Positions 1 through 10,448 of a stretch of 64,000 nt of DNA are shown here, piece by piece. A program made the position numbers and the translations under genes. Numbering within the stretch: the stretch's first letter is position 1; every line of letters begins with the position of its first letter. Below the pieces are notes generated by a model. The model was given only the letters and a program-made list of their open reading frames with translations, was not told the origin of the DNA and made no database searches. The stretch comes from Phialophora verrucosa (Eukaryota; Ascomycota; Eurotiomycetes; Chaetothyriales; Herpotrichiellaceae), in contig MSED01000015.1 of NCBI GenBank assembly GCA_002099365.1, positions 806,001-870,000 of the forward strand, written 5' to 3'.

Positions 1-2153
1 GCGGGGAGGTATTGTGCATATCCTAATGCGCCTTGACCGCGCGGGATGATGCTGACTTTCAAGAGGGGATCGGCGTCTTTGAAGAACCAGCCGCAGATGG
101 CGTGGCCGGCTTCATGGTACGCAACCGTCTTTTTCTCCTCGGGTGTCAGCACGAGAGATTTCTTCTCGAGACCGCCGATGACACGCTCGATGGCTTGTTC
201 GAAGTGGATCATCTCGACAGAGGTGGCGTTTGCGCGGGCGGCGATCAGGGCGGCTTCGTTGACGCAGTTGGCAATGTCGGCGCCGGAGAAGCCGGGCGTC
301 AGCGCCGACAGTCGGCCGGTGAGGTACTCTAGATCGACCTTGGTGACGATCTTGCGGAGATGGACTTGGAATATCTGTCGTCGCCCATCCATGGTTGGTC
401 GGTCGATGGCAATGTGTCGATCGAACCGACCGGGACGCATCAAGGCCTTGTCAAGAACATCGGGTCTGTTCGTGCCTGCGAGGACGACGACTTGCTCCGA
501 GGTGTTGAAGCCGTCCATTTCGGTCAAGATCTGGTTGAGGGTTGATTCTCGCTCGTCGTTCCCGCCGCCAAAATTCTGCTTGGCCCTCGACTTGCCGATG
601 GCGTCGATTTCATCGATGAAGATGATGCAGGGTGTGTTCTTCCTTGCGTTGGAAAACAAGTCTCGCACTCGAGAAGGACCAACACCGACGAACATTTCGA
701 CGAACTCGGAACCGGAGACCGAGTAGAAGGGAACGCCTGATTCACCGGCCGTAGCCTTAGCCAGCAATGTTTTACCCGTACCAGGAGGGCCGGAGAGGAT
801 GGCACCGCGAGGGATCTTTGCACCCAAGCTCTGGTACTTCGAAGGGTCCTTCAAGAAAGAGACGAACTCCATGATCTCAAGCTTGGCCTCATCCATACCA
901 GCGACATCGGAGAATTTAGTCTTGACATCGGTTTCATGATTGAATCTCTTCGCTCTCGACTTGCCGATGCCGAAGATGCCACTTTGACCACCCGCACCGG
1001 ATGCCGCTCGTCGCGACAGCCAGAAGAGAGCACCGACGAAGAGGATGGTAGGGCCGAAGGAGAAGATGGCGGCGCTCAAGGGCACTTCATCTGAGTAGGC
1101 GACGGGAATTCTCTCGTTTGTGGGGATGCCTAGCTCTTGCTGTGCCTCGTCCAAATGTCTCTCAAAGGCTTCGACGGAGCCTATCGAGAAGTAATAGTAG
1201 AAATTGGGTTGTGCCGCAGGTGATTCGGGGTATCTCTGGGCCACGGCGGATCGGTGTAGCTCGACTCGGACTCGGTTGCGGTTGATGACTGTGAGCTTGT
1301 TGACGAGCCCCTTGTCGAAGAAGGTCGTCCGGAACTCCTGCCATGTGATCTCCCGACTAGACTCGCCGGGGTACAAGCTGCGGTAGAGATAGTATGTGAT
1401 GAAGGCGGTCATGATCATGGTGCTGGCGTCGAGCTTCAGCTCATAGACCTTTGGCCCGCCACTCTGCTGCTGCTTCTCCTTGCGTTGCTTGCCGCCCTCC
1501 TCCTTCTTGTTCGATTGCTCAAACAGAGGCGTCTCCTCTTGGGTCTCGTCCTTGGGCGACTCTGTCCCCTTGGTGCCGTACTTCTCCCGAACTTCCTTGG
1601 CCGTCATGCGCGACATCTTGGTGAAGAGGCTGACTAGCCGGACCGTCGTCCCAAGATCAATCCGCTTGGTGGGATCCTTCTTCCTCGCTTCCAATACATC
1701 CCGCAGCTCCTGGGGCATTCCGCCCTTCTTTATCACCTCGGCAGCTTCGTCGACGGCATCGGCCTGGGACTTGGGCAAGCCCGTCTTGATCATCTTGGCA
1801 ATGTCGTCGATCTGCTGTCTCTCCTCCGCCGTCATGGGAGGGAAGTCTGCCGTGCTGGTCTGCTTCGCCTCCGACTCTTCGTCTGGACTCTTCTCCGGCC
1901 CTTTGGCGGGTTGTTCTGATTTCTCTGCCTTGTCTGCCTTGCTTGCTTGCTGTTTCTTCTTGTCCGGCTCCTCTGGCGGCGATTTCGGGTCACCAGGATT
2001 TACTGTCGCATACGATCTTGACAGTGGGGCTCGTAATGATCTTGAGGCGCGGAATCTGGTGAACTGGGCCGAGCGGCGTGTGGCACAAAATGCGCACTCG
2101 AAAGCAGCTTTCGACGACCGCATCAATTGCGGCCGCAGGTAGCTTGCCGCCAT
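1..2153 (-). CDS. AFG3: Mitochondrial inner-membrane m-AAA protease, Afg3/Yta10-like (3' end missing)
   Basis: ATP-dependent zinc metalloprotease subunit of the m-AAA complex, which degrades and processes inner-membrane proteins from the matrix side. The frame is open without interruption from the ATG at 2153 to the window edge (717 codons), so the C-terminus is missing. Visible in order: a basic, Ser/Arg-rich N-terminus like a mitochondrial presequence; a charged Lys/Glu-rich linker; two hydrophobic segments flanking an intermembrane region; Walker A GPPGTGKT at residues 455-462; the DEIDAIG Walker B; an arginine-finger region; and the zinc-binding HEAGH at 680-684. The wording around GIFG...SRAKRFN resembles yeast Afg3 as I remember it, but Yta12 is not excluded. 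An ATG at 2123 is a possible alternative start. No intron is seen. Confidence 0.93.
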   Translation of the reverse strand, partial: MAASYLRPQLMRSSKAAFECAFCATRRSAQFTRFRASRSLRAPLSRSYATVNPGDPKSPPEEPDKKKQQASKADKAEKSEQPAKGPEKSPDEESEAKQTSTADFPPMTAEERQQIDDIAKMIKTGLPKSQADAVDEAAEVIKKGGMPQELRDVLEARKKDPTKRIDLGTTVRLVSLFTKMSRMTAKEVREKYGTKGTESPKDETQEETPLFEQSNKKEEGGKQRKEKQQQSGGPKVYELKLDASTMIMTAFITYYLYRSLYPGESSREITWQEFRTTFFDKGLVNKLTVINRNRVRVELHRSAVAQRYPESPAAQPNFYYYFSIGSVEAFERHLDEAQQELGIPTNERIPVAYSDEVPLSAAIFSFGPTILFVGALFWLSRRAASGAGGQSGIFGIGKSRAKRFNHETDVKTKFSDVAGMDEAKLEIMEFVSFLKDPSKYQSLGAKIPRGAILSGPPGTGKTLLAKATAGESGVPFYSVSGSEFVEMFVGVGPSRVRDLFSNARKNTPCIIFIDEIDAIGKSRAKQNFGGGNDERESTLNQILTEMDGFNTSEQVVVLAGTNRPDVLDKALMRPGRFDRHIAIDRPTMDGRRQIFQVHLRKIVTKVDLEYLTGRLSALTPGFSGADIANCVNEAALIAARANATSVEMIHFEQAIERVIGGLEKKSLVLTPEEKKTVAYHEAGHAICGWFFKDADPLLKVSIIPRGQGALGYAQYLP

Positions 2154-2572
2154 TGCTGGCAGAGAGGTCTGGAAAGGACGTTTGAGGCGGAGAGGAATAT
2201 CGCGCAGAGGGACAGGAGGGAGGAAGAGTCGAGAAGGGATAAGCCCAGATGGCGAACGAGGACTGCGGTGACGGTTAATGCGCAGACAACGGTTGACGCG
2301 GGCGGATTTGCCTGGCTCGGTGGATTTTTGGGTTCTGCACATGCACTCGTTCTGTCATAGATTTGCTCAGTTATCTACGCCACTAGCCCATTGCTCGTCC
2401 GTACGAGTACACAGACGGGGCATAAAGAAGCCGCGGCGAGCAAAGATGCCTACTGCATCTTGAAGAGCTCGCGCAGATCTGATCTCTTGTCATGCACATC
2501 CCACCCATTTTCTGGCCTCAACTTGGTCTCGTCCACTTTGTCTCTTGCCTGCTGGCCCTTCCTGCTTCGCAC
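2154..2572. other. Intergenic, m-AAA protease promoter side
   Basis: About 420 bp between the start of the protease gene and the stop of the next minus-strand gene. It would hold the protease promoter and the neighbour's 3' UTR. No conserved reading frame or clear TATA box was seen. Confidence 0.5.
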
Positions 2573-4717
2573 TTACATGCGTCTCCTCCCGTACATGTCG
2601 GTTCGGAGTTTCCAGCCCTCGTCTGCCTTAACCTGAATCGCTTCCTTCCCGGCTGGTCTAAACCGTGGGTCGCGCGCAATCCGACTAGGAGCTGTGTAGA
2701 ATCCACCAGCGTTGTCCTCAAAGAAGCTCGTGCTTCCGCTACTGCCCATCAACAACCGCCCACGTTCAATCGCGTACTCCGGGGCAGGCTTGTATTTGGC
2801 AAAAAGACCATCAGTGTCTGTAATCGCTCCAGGAGATCCTCCATAGTCCATCAGGTTGGCCACGATCTCTCCAACGGCGCAGATAGCAGCACATTCGATT
2901 TCCGCCTGCGACAGTTGATTGCTCGTAGGACCATCACTATTGACCCCAACAACCCCTGTGGAAAGCCGTTCTCTCGCAGCTTCTTCAAACAGCTTGTGTA
3001 TGGTCGTGACAGGCTTGTTGTCCTTGTTGGCGAGTTGCATCCAGCGCCAGAGATTGTCCCTCTTGTCATTGTCTGCCTTTGACCCAAATTCTCGAGATTG
3101 ATCAGGAGCTTGTGCCCTCGCAAACGTATTCATTACCCTGTTCATCTTTGTTCGCTGTGCCTTGGTCACGGGCTTCAACTCTAACCAGTCTCGTTTGTCG
3201 ACCTCGAACATCTGTCGAAGAGTTGCCTGATCGATGGGAGAAGACTGCTTGTTGCTGCCTTCCTCCGGGGTCGGGCCATGGATTGGTTGTGCTCCGAATC
3301 CTGGTGGCGGCTTCAGAATAGTGACAGATCCCGGGCTGAGCATCTGTCGACGAATGTCATGTTCTGGCGTTGCTGTGCAGCCTGATCGAGCTGGAGAAGC
3401 TGCCTCACTGGTCCTCACCCGGTGCAGGTCCGGGTTGTGCAGCACGGTCTTCCCTGTTTTGGCCAAAGCCTGCTGTGCCGCCACGAAACTCTGCATCTTG
3501 GTCTTTCGGTCATATGGTTCCTCTTCAGCAGAGTGCAATATTGGTGCGGCTTGGCGTGTGGTTTGTTCGGCTAGTCCTGGCTCCTCGAGAGGTGCGGCGA
3601 CGGCATCTGGGTAAGAGTAGTGTCGGACTATGTTTGGTATGTGACAAGATCCAGACCCGGAGAAGCTTCCTTCTATGCCCACGACGCTATCTGAATTGAC
3701 TTGCTGTAGGGGTGGGCGACGCGTTGGGTTCCTAAGAAACGCTCCTCCCGGGTAGAAGCTCGCCTCTTCACTACAATGAATAGCAGACAGCGGAGGCAGT
3801 ACCGAGTTTCCAACTCCACCCGAGGCGGGAGTGAAGTGGCCGTGTTGAGCAACAAAGCTAGCTGGTGGGCCTGTGAATTGCTGGGACAAAGATGCTAGCT
3901 TTGTTTCCTGCTTTGTAGGGCTGATGTCGTCTGGGACCATGATGTTGCCATGATACTGAACTGCTAGGGGTTCGACAGTGGGCGCCATGGACAAGGCAAT
4001 GGGACCTACCACAGGGAATCCATGTGAGTCATAGTACCATTCAAGCCAAGGATATGGACTTTGGTTTGGGTACCCACCACCTCCGACGATGTTTCTGGGG
4101 GAGCTATGCACACTCGGAGTCGTGGCTTGGTGAACCTGCTTGATGATCGAGTGTGGTTGAACGCGTTTCGGGGTCGGGTTGAGCAACGCGGACGGGGTTT
4201 GGGACGGCATGCTGAGCATTGCTCTGGGCGCTGTGGGCGCCGTGGGTGCGATCGAGCTAGGCGTACTGTCACTCTCACTGAGCCGGGCGGCTTTTGCTGA
4301 GACCAGGGGCACATCACTGTCTTCGCTCACAGAGTTGCTGTGCTCGGTCGACTTAAGACGAGTTGGCGTTGATGGTGTGCCCTGGATGTCCTCCTGGCTC
4401 TCGTCATCACTGATGCCTTCCGGTGTGTCTTCCAGAACCAATGGCTTCCATGCCTTGATCCCTTTGTTGCGATTGAGAGGAGCGTTCTTGGTGAAGGCGC
4501 TCAGGGACACAGGCGCGGGTTTTTGCGGCAATTTGTGCTCCTCGCTCGTTCGTCTCGCGGCAGCGTTTTTGGCGGCATCATATTCAGCTGCTCTTGCTTT
4601 TGCACCCCACTGTGTCCACATGTTGATATCCACGAGGGCAATTTGGCGAGGGAGAGATGCTGTCGGAACGGGATAATCCGGGGGAGCCCGTCGCGGCTCT
4701 CGACCTGACTCCCGCAT
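2573..4717 (-). CDS. Hypothetical protein, 714 residues, conserved-looking C-terminal part
   Basis: Not recognised. A long uninterrupted frame encodes a Pro/Ser/Thr-rich, low-complexity protein without signal peptide or membrane segment. The N-terminus has a basic, Ala-rich stretch around residues 33-55 (starting MWTQWGAKA). Acidic and Ser-rich sequence follows at about 85-140. The last 220 residues are charged, mixed helical sequence that looks folded, ending in MYGRRRM. The start is uncertain. The ATG at 4717 is preceded by open, basic coding-like sequence in the same frame back to a stop near 4795. A different frame (4584-4826) also reads well, and a probable intron lies just upstream at about 4816-4885. 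The true gene may therefore begin beyond 4885. The role is unknown. Confidence 0.7.
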   Translation of the reverse strand: MRESGREPRRAPPDYPVPTASLPRQIALVDINMWTQWGAKARAAEYDAAKNAAARRTSEEHKLPQKPAPVSLSAFTKNAPLNRNKGIKAWKPLVLEDTPEGISDDESQEDIQGTPSTPTRLKSTEHSNSVSEDSDVPLVSAKAARLSESDSTPSSIAPTAPTAPRAMLSMPSQTPSALLNPTPKRVQPHSIIKQVHQATTPSVHSSPRNIVGGGGYPNQSPYPWLEWYYDSHGFPVVGPIALSMAPTVEPLAVQYHGNIMVPDDISPTKQETKLASLSQQFTGPPASFVAQHGHFTPASGGVGNSVLPPLSAIHCSEEASFYPGGAFLRNPTRRPPLQQVNSDSVVGIEGSFSGSGSCHIPNIVRHYSYPDAVAAPLEEPGLAEQTTRQAAPILHSAEEEPYDRKTKMQSFVAAQQALAKTGKTVLHNPDLHRVRTSEAASPARSGCTATPEHDIRRQMLSPGSVTILKPPPGFGAQPIHGPTPEEGSNKQSSPIDQATLRQMFEVDKRDWLELKPVTKAQRTKMNRVMNTFARAQAPDQSREFGSKADNDKRDNLWRWMQLANKDNKPVTTIHKLFEEAARERLSTGVVGVNSDGPTSNQLSQAEIECAAICAVGEIVANLMDYGGSPGAITDTDGLFAKYKPAPEYAIERGRLLMGSSGSTSFFEDNAGGFYTAPSRIARDPRFRPAGKEAIQVKADEGWKLRTDMYGRRRM

Positions 4718-5720
4718 TAGAAAGACGCTTTGGGACTTGGATCTTTTTCTGCGAGAGAGGTTGTCTCACAGTTGCAGCGCTTGTCTTTTTGGGGAGGGGG
4801 AAGTCAAGTTGCCAACCACCTGTTGGATGCGTTAGCGATTGCTGACGCCAGGTGAGAGGTGCTTCCAGAGTTTTCCATGTACCTGACAAACTCCGAAGAG
4901 GCTCTGTTCCAGGGAGATGGCTCGTACAGTAGCAGGGGGACACTCTTTAAATTATCGGAGATGGAGAGAAGAAACCGAAGGCGAAAGGAAAATGGGGAAG
5001 GCGATGAGAAGCAAAGGAAATGTTGATGGGCAGTTGAGCGAGGGTGCGGTCAGCAGAGTATACTGAAGATTGAATGCTAAAGGAAACAAACACTCTCTGT
5101 ATCCATCGCGACGGTATGGGGATCAAAGGAACAACTCGCAGGGAGAGCTCAGCATTGAGGACGAGTGACTGGATTTTCTCTCTGGAAAAGGCAGTGAGAA
5201 CTCAGGTAAAGGAAGGCACGGAGACGTGCTGGTGCTTGCCTGCAAACCATTCTCATTGAATCTTCATCCCTCTTCTTCTTGCAACCGATGCCTTCGACGA
5301 CAAATGTCGCCGACAACATCACCAACTCCTAAACCATGAACACCGAGCAATTAATGACTCTCCTTGTTTCTCAACCCAGAAATTATGCCTCACGACCCTA
5401 TCCATGCCTCTGCACCAACATTTGCGTTTGAAGCCATTTCCACCGTCAACCATACGAATTCTGGTTCTGTCATATAGAAAGAGTAAGGAGAAAAAGAAGG
5501 AATGGTCACATGTTAGCCGGCAGAACCTCGGTCTTTGATCAGTTATATCTCGCGGATCTCTGCCGTGAAAGTTGCCTCAACTGCGACAGCCTCTGTCTCT
5601 GGAGAAAGTAAACAAATGAGATCGAGACTATCCTGCAATATCTGAGCCAAGATACCGTCGGACGGCCAACTCAGATCGGACCACACCAAGGTTCGTCTGG
5701 AGACCACTGGGGATGCCATC
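4718..5720. other. Intergenic / 5' region of two divergent genes
   Basis: About 1 kb between the 714-residue hypothetical gene (minus) and the F-box-like gene (plus). The part next to 4717 probably contains an unassigned upstream exon and intron of the hypothetical gene: on the minus strand a GTACAT donor, a GCTAAC branch-like site and a CAACAG acceptor can be read between about 4885 and 4816. The rest shows nothing specific. Confidence 0.45.
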
Positions 5721-6990
5721 ATGAAGATCGGTGATCCCACATACAGAGGTGCGGAAGTGCCCCTGCCAGTCGAGGTGATCACTATGATCACGGCCCGTAT
5801 TGCATCCTGGAACAGCTTCGATTCTCAGAAGACTTTATGGGCATGCTGCCTTGTATCCAAATCCTGGTATGCCGCTTCTGTTTCACACCTCTACTACCGC
5901 CCATTTCTCTCTCCTCGAAACTTTGACCTGTTCGCGCAAATGATATGCCCGCCTCTCAAAGCGCGCAGGGCACGAGTCGGTATAGAGGATATGATCAAGC
6001 ATCTGGACATGCGGGAGATTGCCTACGAGAGCTCCAACAGCCTCACATCCCGGCTGATCAATCGAACAAAATCCTCCCTGCAGAGTTTCCTCCCTCCAGC
6101 AGTTACCTTCTCGTAAGTAAATCCAGGCTGTCCGCGCGGACTGTTCTGAAGTCTCATACAGAGTTGCTTCATTGGCTCCGCTGTCCAAGTGCCTGAATCT
6201 GGCTCTACTGGATATGTCGGGTGATCGATATTCGTTTACCTTGAAAGAACTTCTCGGTTCAATTGGGGGTCTTGAGCACCTGAAGTCACTAGCGCTCCCG
6301 AAGGACATGCTATGCGAGAAGGGCCAGGCTTTAACAGGTCATCTGCAATGGCCGGAGAACTTAATGGTACTTCATGCCCCGGGGGCCATTTGCAGCTGGC
6401 CACGGAGTTGGGACACGTTGTTCAGAACCTGGCCTGTCAATCTGACAACCGTGCAGTTCCCTGATTGTGACAACGCGCACAACAGTCCATTTGGCAGACT
6501 TGAGGACTGTCAACAGACCGCAGACTTTGTTCAGCGCCTCGAAATCCACTCCCCGCCACGTCATGCTCCCAGGCCCATGAGTGGCACGCTGTATGACATT
6601 CTTCGTGTCTTTCCACGCCTGAGGACGGTAACCATCCCTGATGACCTAGCCGCAAATACTGTGTTGGGACGTTCGGGCCAACGAGCCGCAGTTGAAGCTC
6701 CCACGCATTTATCCTTGGAAACTTTGACCGTCAATGTCACGGTGCAGCCATCTTGGGCTCTTCAGAGCAGTGCGCAGTTAGAGATTGCGCTTCCCCTCTT
6801 CGAACTCGACATGCTTATCAAGCCCCCGCGGCTCCGCAGGCTTGAGATCTACGGATCGTTCCTCGCCATAAGATCGGAAGACAAGGAGACGAAGGTCAAA
6901 GAGGTCTCCGAGCTACTCCGAGGGCGTGCAGAGCCCAGCCAGAGAGACTCCTCGGGCATCTTCCTGCTGAAGAGCCATTGGCCTGCGTGA
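5721..6990 (+). CDS. F-box-like protein (fungal type), two exons
   Basis: Probable substrate adaptor of an SCF ubiquitin ligase, by family. Exons 5721-6112 and 6162-6990 are joined by a 49-bp intron (GTAAGT...CATACAG), giving 406 residues. The N-terminus (about residues 10-60) has the F-box pattern LPVEVITMI, then LWACCLVSKSWYAAS and the LYYRPF that often follows a fungal F-box. The remainder contains loosely leucine-rich segments such as LEHLKSLALP and LRRLEIYG, as in degenerate LRR regions. The stop at 6988-6990 may not be the true end: another frame, open from about 6969 to a stop at 7129, encodes a strongly protein-like, charged tail (REEEARTR...). A short intron or a frameshift could connect the two. 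F-box assignment is by pattern only. Confidence 0.72.
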
Positions 6991-7684
6991 GGAGGAAGCT
7001 CGGACTCGTCCCTCAAACCGCGCGATCCAGGCCAACGCCCGCCAGCATGACAAGGTGCAGGCAGCAAGATCAGATCGACACTCCAGGAAGCAAGGAGAGG
7101 ATCATTCGAAACCTTTGCGTGGTAGGTAGCATCAGAACACTAGAGAGATATCTGCCTGAACTCTTTTTCCTCGTTCAATCCATCATGACAACGGCCGGTC
7201 GTTCACCTCGGTCGGCGGTCTCAGTAGAGTACTGCATGGCTATGGCACAGTTTGAAAAGCCTCTTCTCTATTGCATTACCAGTACAATGTTTGCCCGGGG
7301 TCGAGACATTTAGTCACGGAATCATCATCAACGCCAATACCAACGCCCGCGCCAACCGTATCGCTCCGAATCCGTTCCAGTTCTCTTTTGCAATAGTGAA
7401 AACTGTGCTCCAAGCCCGACCGTCGTCGGCCGATCAGTGTCCAGCGCTGCGTGTCGAATTCATACAAGGTTATCGAATTGAATTCCGTTCATGTGTCGTA
7501 CCGCATCGTACCATCCCATTCCATACCGTAGCATACCTTAACCGACCTTGCCTCGTCATCAGCCCAACTCCAGCATGAATTGGTCGGAGCAGAACATCAA
7601 TGAGAAGGTGGCCGGAGTGGACAAAGAGTGCCCTCACAGCAGTCCTGTCCACAACTCCGACTCTGTCCGAAGGTGTCTCTTTGC
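6991..7684. other. Convergent intergenic region
   Basis: Roughly 700 bp between the F-box-like gene and the stop of the Dbf2 kinase gene. The first 140 bp may be coding (see the F-box entry). The rest shows no credible gene. Confidence 0.5.
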
Positions 7685-9799
7685 CTAGAAGATCGTTCCG
7701 AAGGCGCCGTCCGTGTCGATGCGCTTGCGTGGACTGCCCCCTTCGGTCTCGGGCTTGCGGTGTCTGTCATCAGCGAGCGTCAGTCAGCCAGTCTCAGCCT
7801 AAATTACTCACGGGACGACCGATGCACAGCCACAAAGTAAAGCGATGGGTTACTGACCTGAATGTAAATCCGACGAAAAGGGCCTTCGCCATCTTCTCGT
7901 CCCGCTCCGCCATATCCTCGAGCGCTCGCTGCTTGTCATGCACCTCCTTGTACTTGGCCATGTCTGCCTCGTTCGAGAAGTCGTCGAAGTACCCGGCATC
8001 TGTCTCTGAATCCAGCTCCGGCACGAATGGCGCTTTCTGCTCGCGCAGCGTGTTGAAGTCCACTTCGGCGAAGTAGTCGTGCTTGTGGATCTCATTGATG
8101 GACTTGAAGCGGTGGTCCTTTGCAGCGACGAGACGGGTGATCAGGTCCCAGGTACGCTTGGAGAGGAAGTAATTGGGATCGTCGTAGATGGGTTTACGGA
8201 GCACGCGTTGCCAGCGTTTCAAGTTTTGCCAGGTTTCGTCAACGGTAGCGCCTGCAAAGGGTGGATATCCTGCCAGTGCTTCGAATAGCATGCAGCCCAG
8301 GGACCAGTAGTCGACAGTGAAGTCGTAGGTTTCGCCTTTGAGAACCTCGGGCGCCATGTAGTCCGGGGATCCGACAATTGATTTCGCGTAATTGATGTCT
8401 TTCTTGCGCAGGGAGCGGTAGCCCTCGCGGCGTTGATCGGCAGAGCGGTCTTCCACAGCGGGCATGCCGAACGGGACTGGGGTGTTGCCGACTTCCTCGA
8501 GCTTGATCCGCATGGATTCGATCTTGATTGGGGAGAGCATGCCGGCTGCGAGACCGAAGTCCGTAAGCTTCACGTGGCCGGTCGCATCAATGAGGAAATT
8601 CTCTGGCTTAAGGTCGCGATGGATGTAGCCTAGGGTGTGGAGGGCGTCGACGCAGGAGAACATCTCGGCGATGTAGAATCTTGCATGACGGTTGTGCAGC
8701 ACGCCAGTGTTGTTCAAAAGTGTGCGGAAATCGCCTCCAGGGACGTACTCCATGGCGAGGTAGATTTGCTCTTCGTCCTGGAAGGAGTAAAGCAGCTTGA
8801 CGAGCCAGTCAGACTTTGCTGCGGTCAGGATGTCTCGCTCGGTGAGAATGTGGCGGACTTCATCGAGTTTGAACAGCAGCTTCTTGCGCATGACTTTGAG
8901 GGCGCAGACTTCGCGGGTGTCTTTCTTCTGGGCGAGATAGACTTGGCCGTAGCCTCCTTGGCCGACCTGAGTGAGGATTTGGAAATCCCCGTGCCGGAGA
9001 CGAGTACGGCGCTTTCGAAGGTTGGCTCGCTCACGGCCCAGATATTTGTGCAACGCGGCATCATACTCTTCTTTGGGAGTCTCCGGTGGGGCGGGAAAGG
9101 TTGACTTGAAGGCAGTTTCGCGAGACTGACGATTGTGGACGTAGGAGAGCAAGTCAAAATAGTAGTCGAGGAAGTCTGGCAGAGGTTAGGGCACACCTTG
9201 CGGCGCGGAGCGTAGGGAAACATACACAGTTGAGTCACATTTGCCAGACGCTTGACCTTTGGAGATTGCAATTTCTGCATCTCTTCGGTTGTCAGGCCTT
9301 TGGTTGTAGCGATTGTCCTCTTGTCTGCTGTTCGATATTGCTGTTCCCGCGCAGTGGCTGCATGGTTCTGCTGGCCACCTTTGTTATAGCCATAAACGCC
9401 AGCAGGTGCGTTTTCCTTGTTTGACTGACGTGTTGGGCTCTCAGAGCGACCAAAGGACTGTTGAGGCGGGTCTGCAAATGGATCTTGGTGTTCCTTGGTG
9501 GGCGACTTCGGCTGGGTCTTGGTAGGAGACATGGGAGCGAGCTTCATGGCATTGTCAAAGACATTGGGCAGGTCATTGGCACCTGGAGGGAACTGCTTCT
9601 TGCTTGGGCTGCCTGTCGGAGTCTGTGCGGGACTGGTGAAGCCATGGACAGCAGCACCGCTGCCAGGCGTACTTGGGGTGTGAGGTCGGTCGTACATCTC
9701 GTTGCCGGAACGAGTATGCAGCAGAGGAGGAGGGGCAGGCAAGGCCATGTTGAGATCTTGCTGTGACTTGAGGGAGAGGGGTGTAATTCCAACGGCCAT
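7685..9799 (-). CDS. dbf2: Dbf2/Sid2-type NDR-family serine/threonine kinase
   Basis: AGC/NDR-family kinase of the mitotic exit / septation initiation network, acting with a Mob1 cofactor to trigger cytokinesis and septation. Three exons on the minus strand, 9799-9226, 9175-7858 and 7763-7685, give 656 residues. The introns are 50 bp and 94 bp. Order: a Pro/Ser-rich disordered N-terminus (1-190); a basic Mob-binding-like segment (about 190-255); the kinase domain with glycine loop GQGGYG 263-268, Lys285, HRDLKPEN 377-384, DFG 397-399 and activation segment GSPDYMAPE 460-468; the NDR-typical long insert after DFG; and the hydrophobic motif GFTF with Thr629. The text around SETDAGYFDDF matches yeast Dbf2 closely from memory. 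The third exon restores a short basic tail. An in-frame open stretch exists upstream of 9799 but without a clearly better ATG. Confidence 0.95.
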
Positions 9800-10448
9800 A
9801 TTAAGTGTCGGACAGATTTGTTGTGATGGAGGTGAGGCGTGATTGAGACGGCGGTGAGTTGCAGGACTGTCCCTTCGTTGAAGTGGGAAGGTCAAGCGCA
9901 GAGTACACTGACTGTTCGACTCGTGTCTCGGCGACTCAAGCAGCAATTCCTACGAGGGGCGCAGGCAAGGCGAGGAGCAAGAGCAGCTGCACGGCGCTGG
10001 CTAGGATGAGGGCTCAGCGATGTCCTTTTGGCTCGAGGAATTCCACAACTGTCTTGATGTTACGTTTCAGGCAATCATCAACAGTGCCGCGGCTGTCACT
10101 GGGCAACACGCCGGCGAGGCCGCTTATCGATACAATTGGCGTGCTCGGTTTCAGCGATGTTTCATTGGTTGCCGTTCTCGACAAAGTACATACTCGTACA
10201 GGGTTTAGAAGCATGCTATCACATTCAGGCCTATGTACCTCGTCCTTCCAATGGTTAATTTGGGTGCACAAAGCGATCATGATACTCCACCAGGGTATAA
10301 TGTGGCAATCCCGGTGAGTCAGAGCCTGCGAGGCTCATGTTGCAAGCTTCAGCGACTATTAAAGCACAGAGATTGGGCTCTTGAGCAGAATCTGTACGCA
10401 CTGACTACATCGCACTATTGGATTCTCCTCACTCCCGCCTTCGTAACA
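9800..10448. other. Shared divergent promoter region, dbf2 / SDR
   Basis: About 650 bp between two divergent start codons. No TATA box or conserved operator was recognised. Confidence 0.5.

Noticed and set aside
46..726. 226-codon plus-strand frame opposite the m-AAA protease
   Set aside because: Shadow of the protease gene; the minus strand reads the Walker and HEAGH motifs without interruption.
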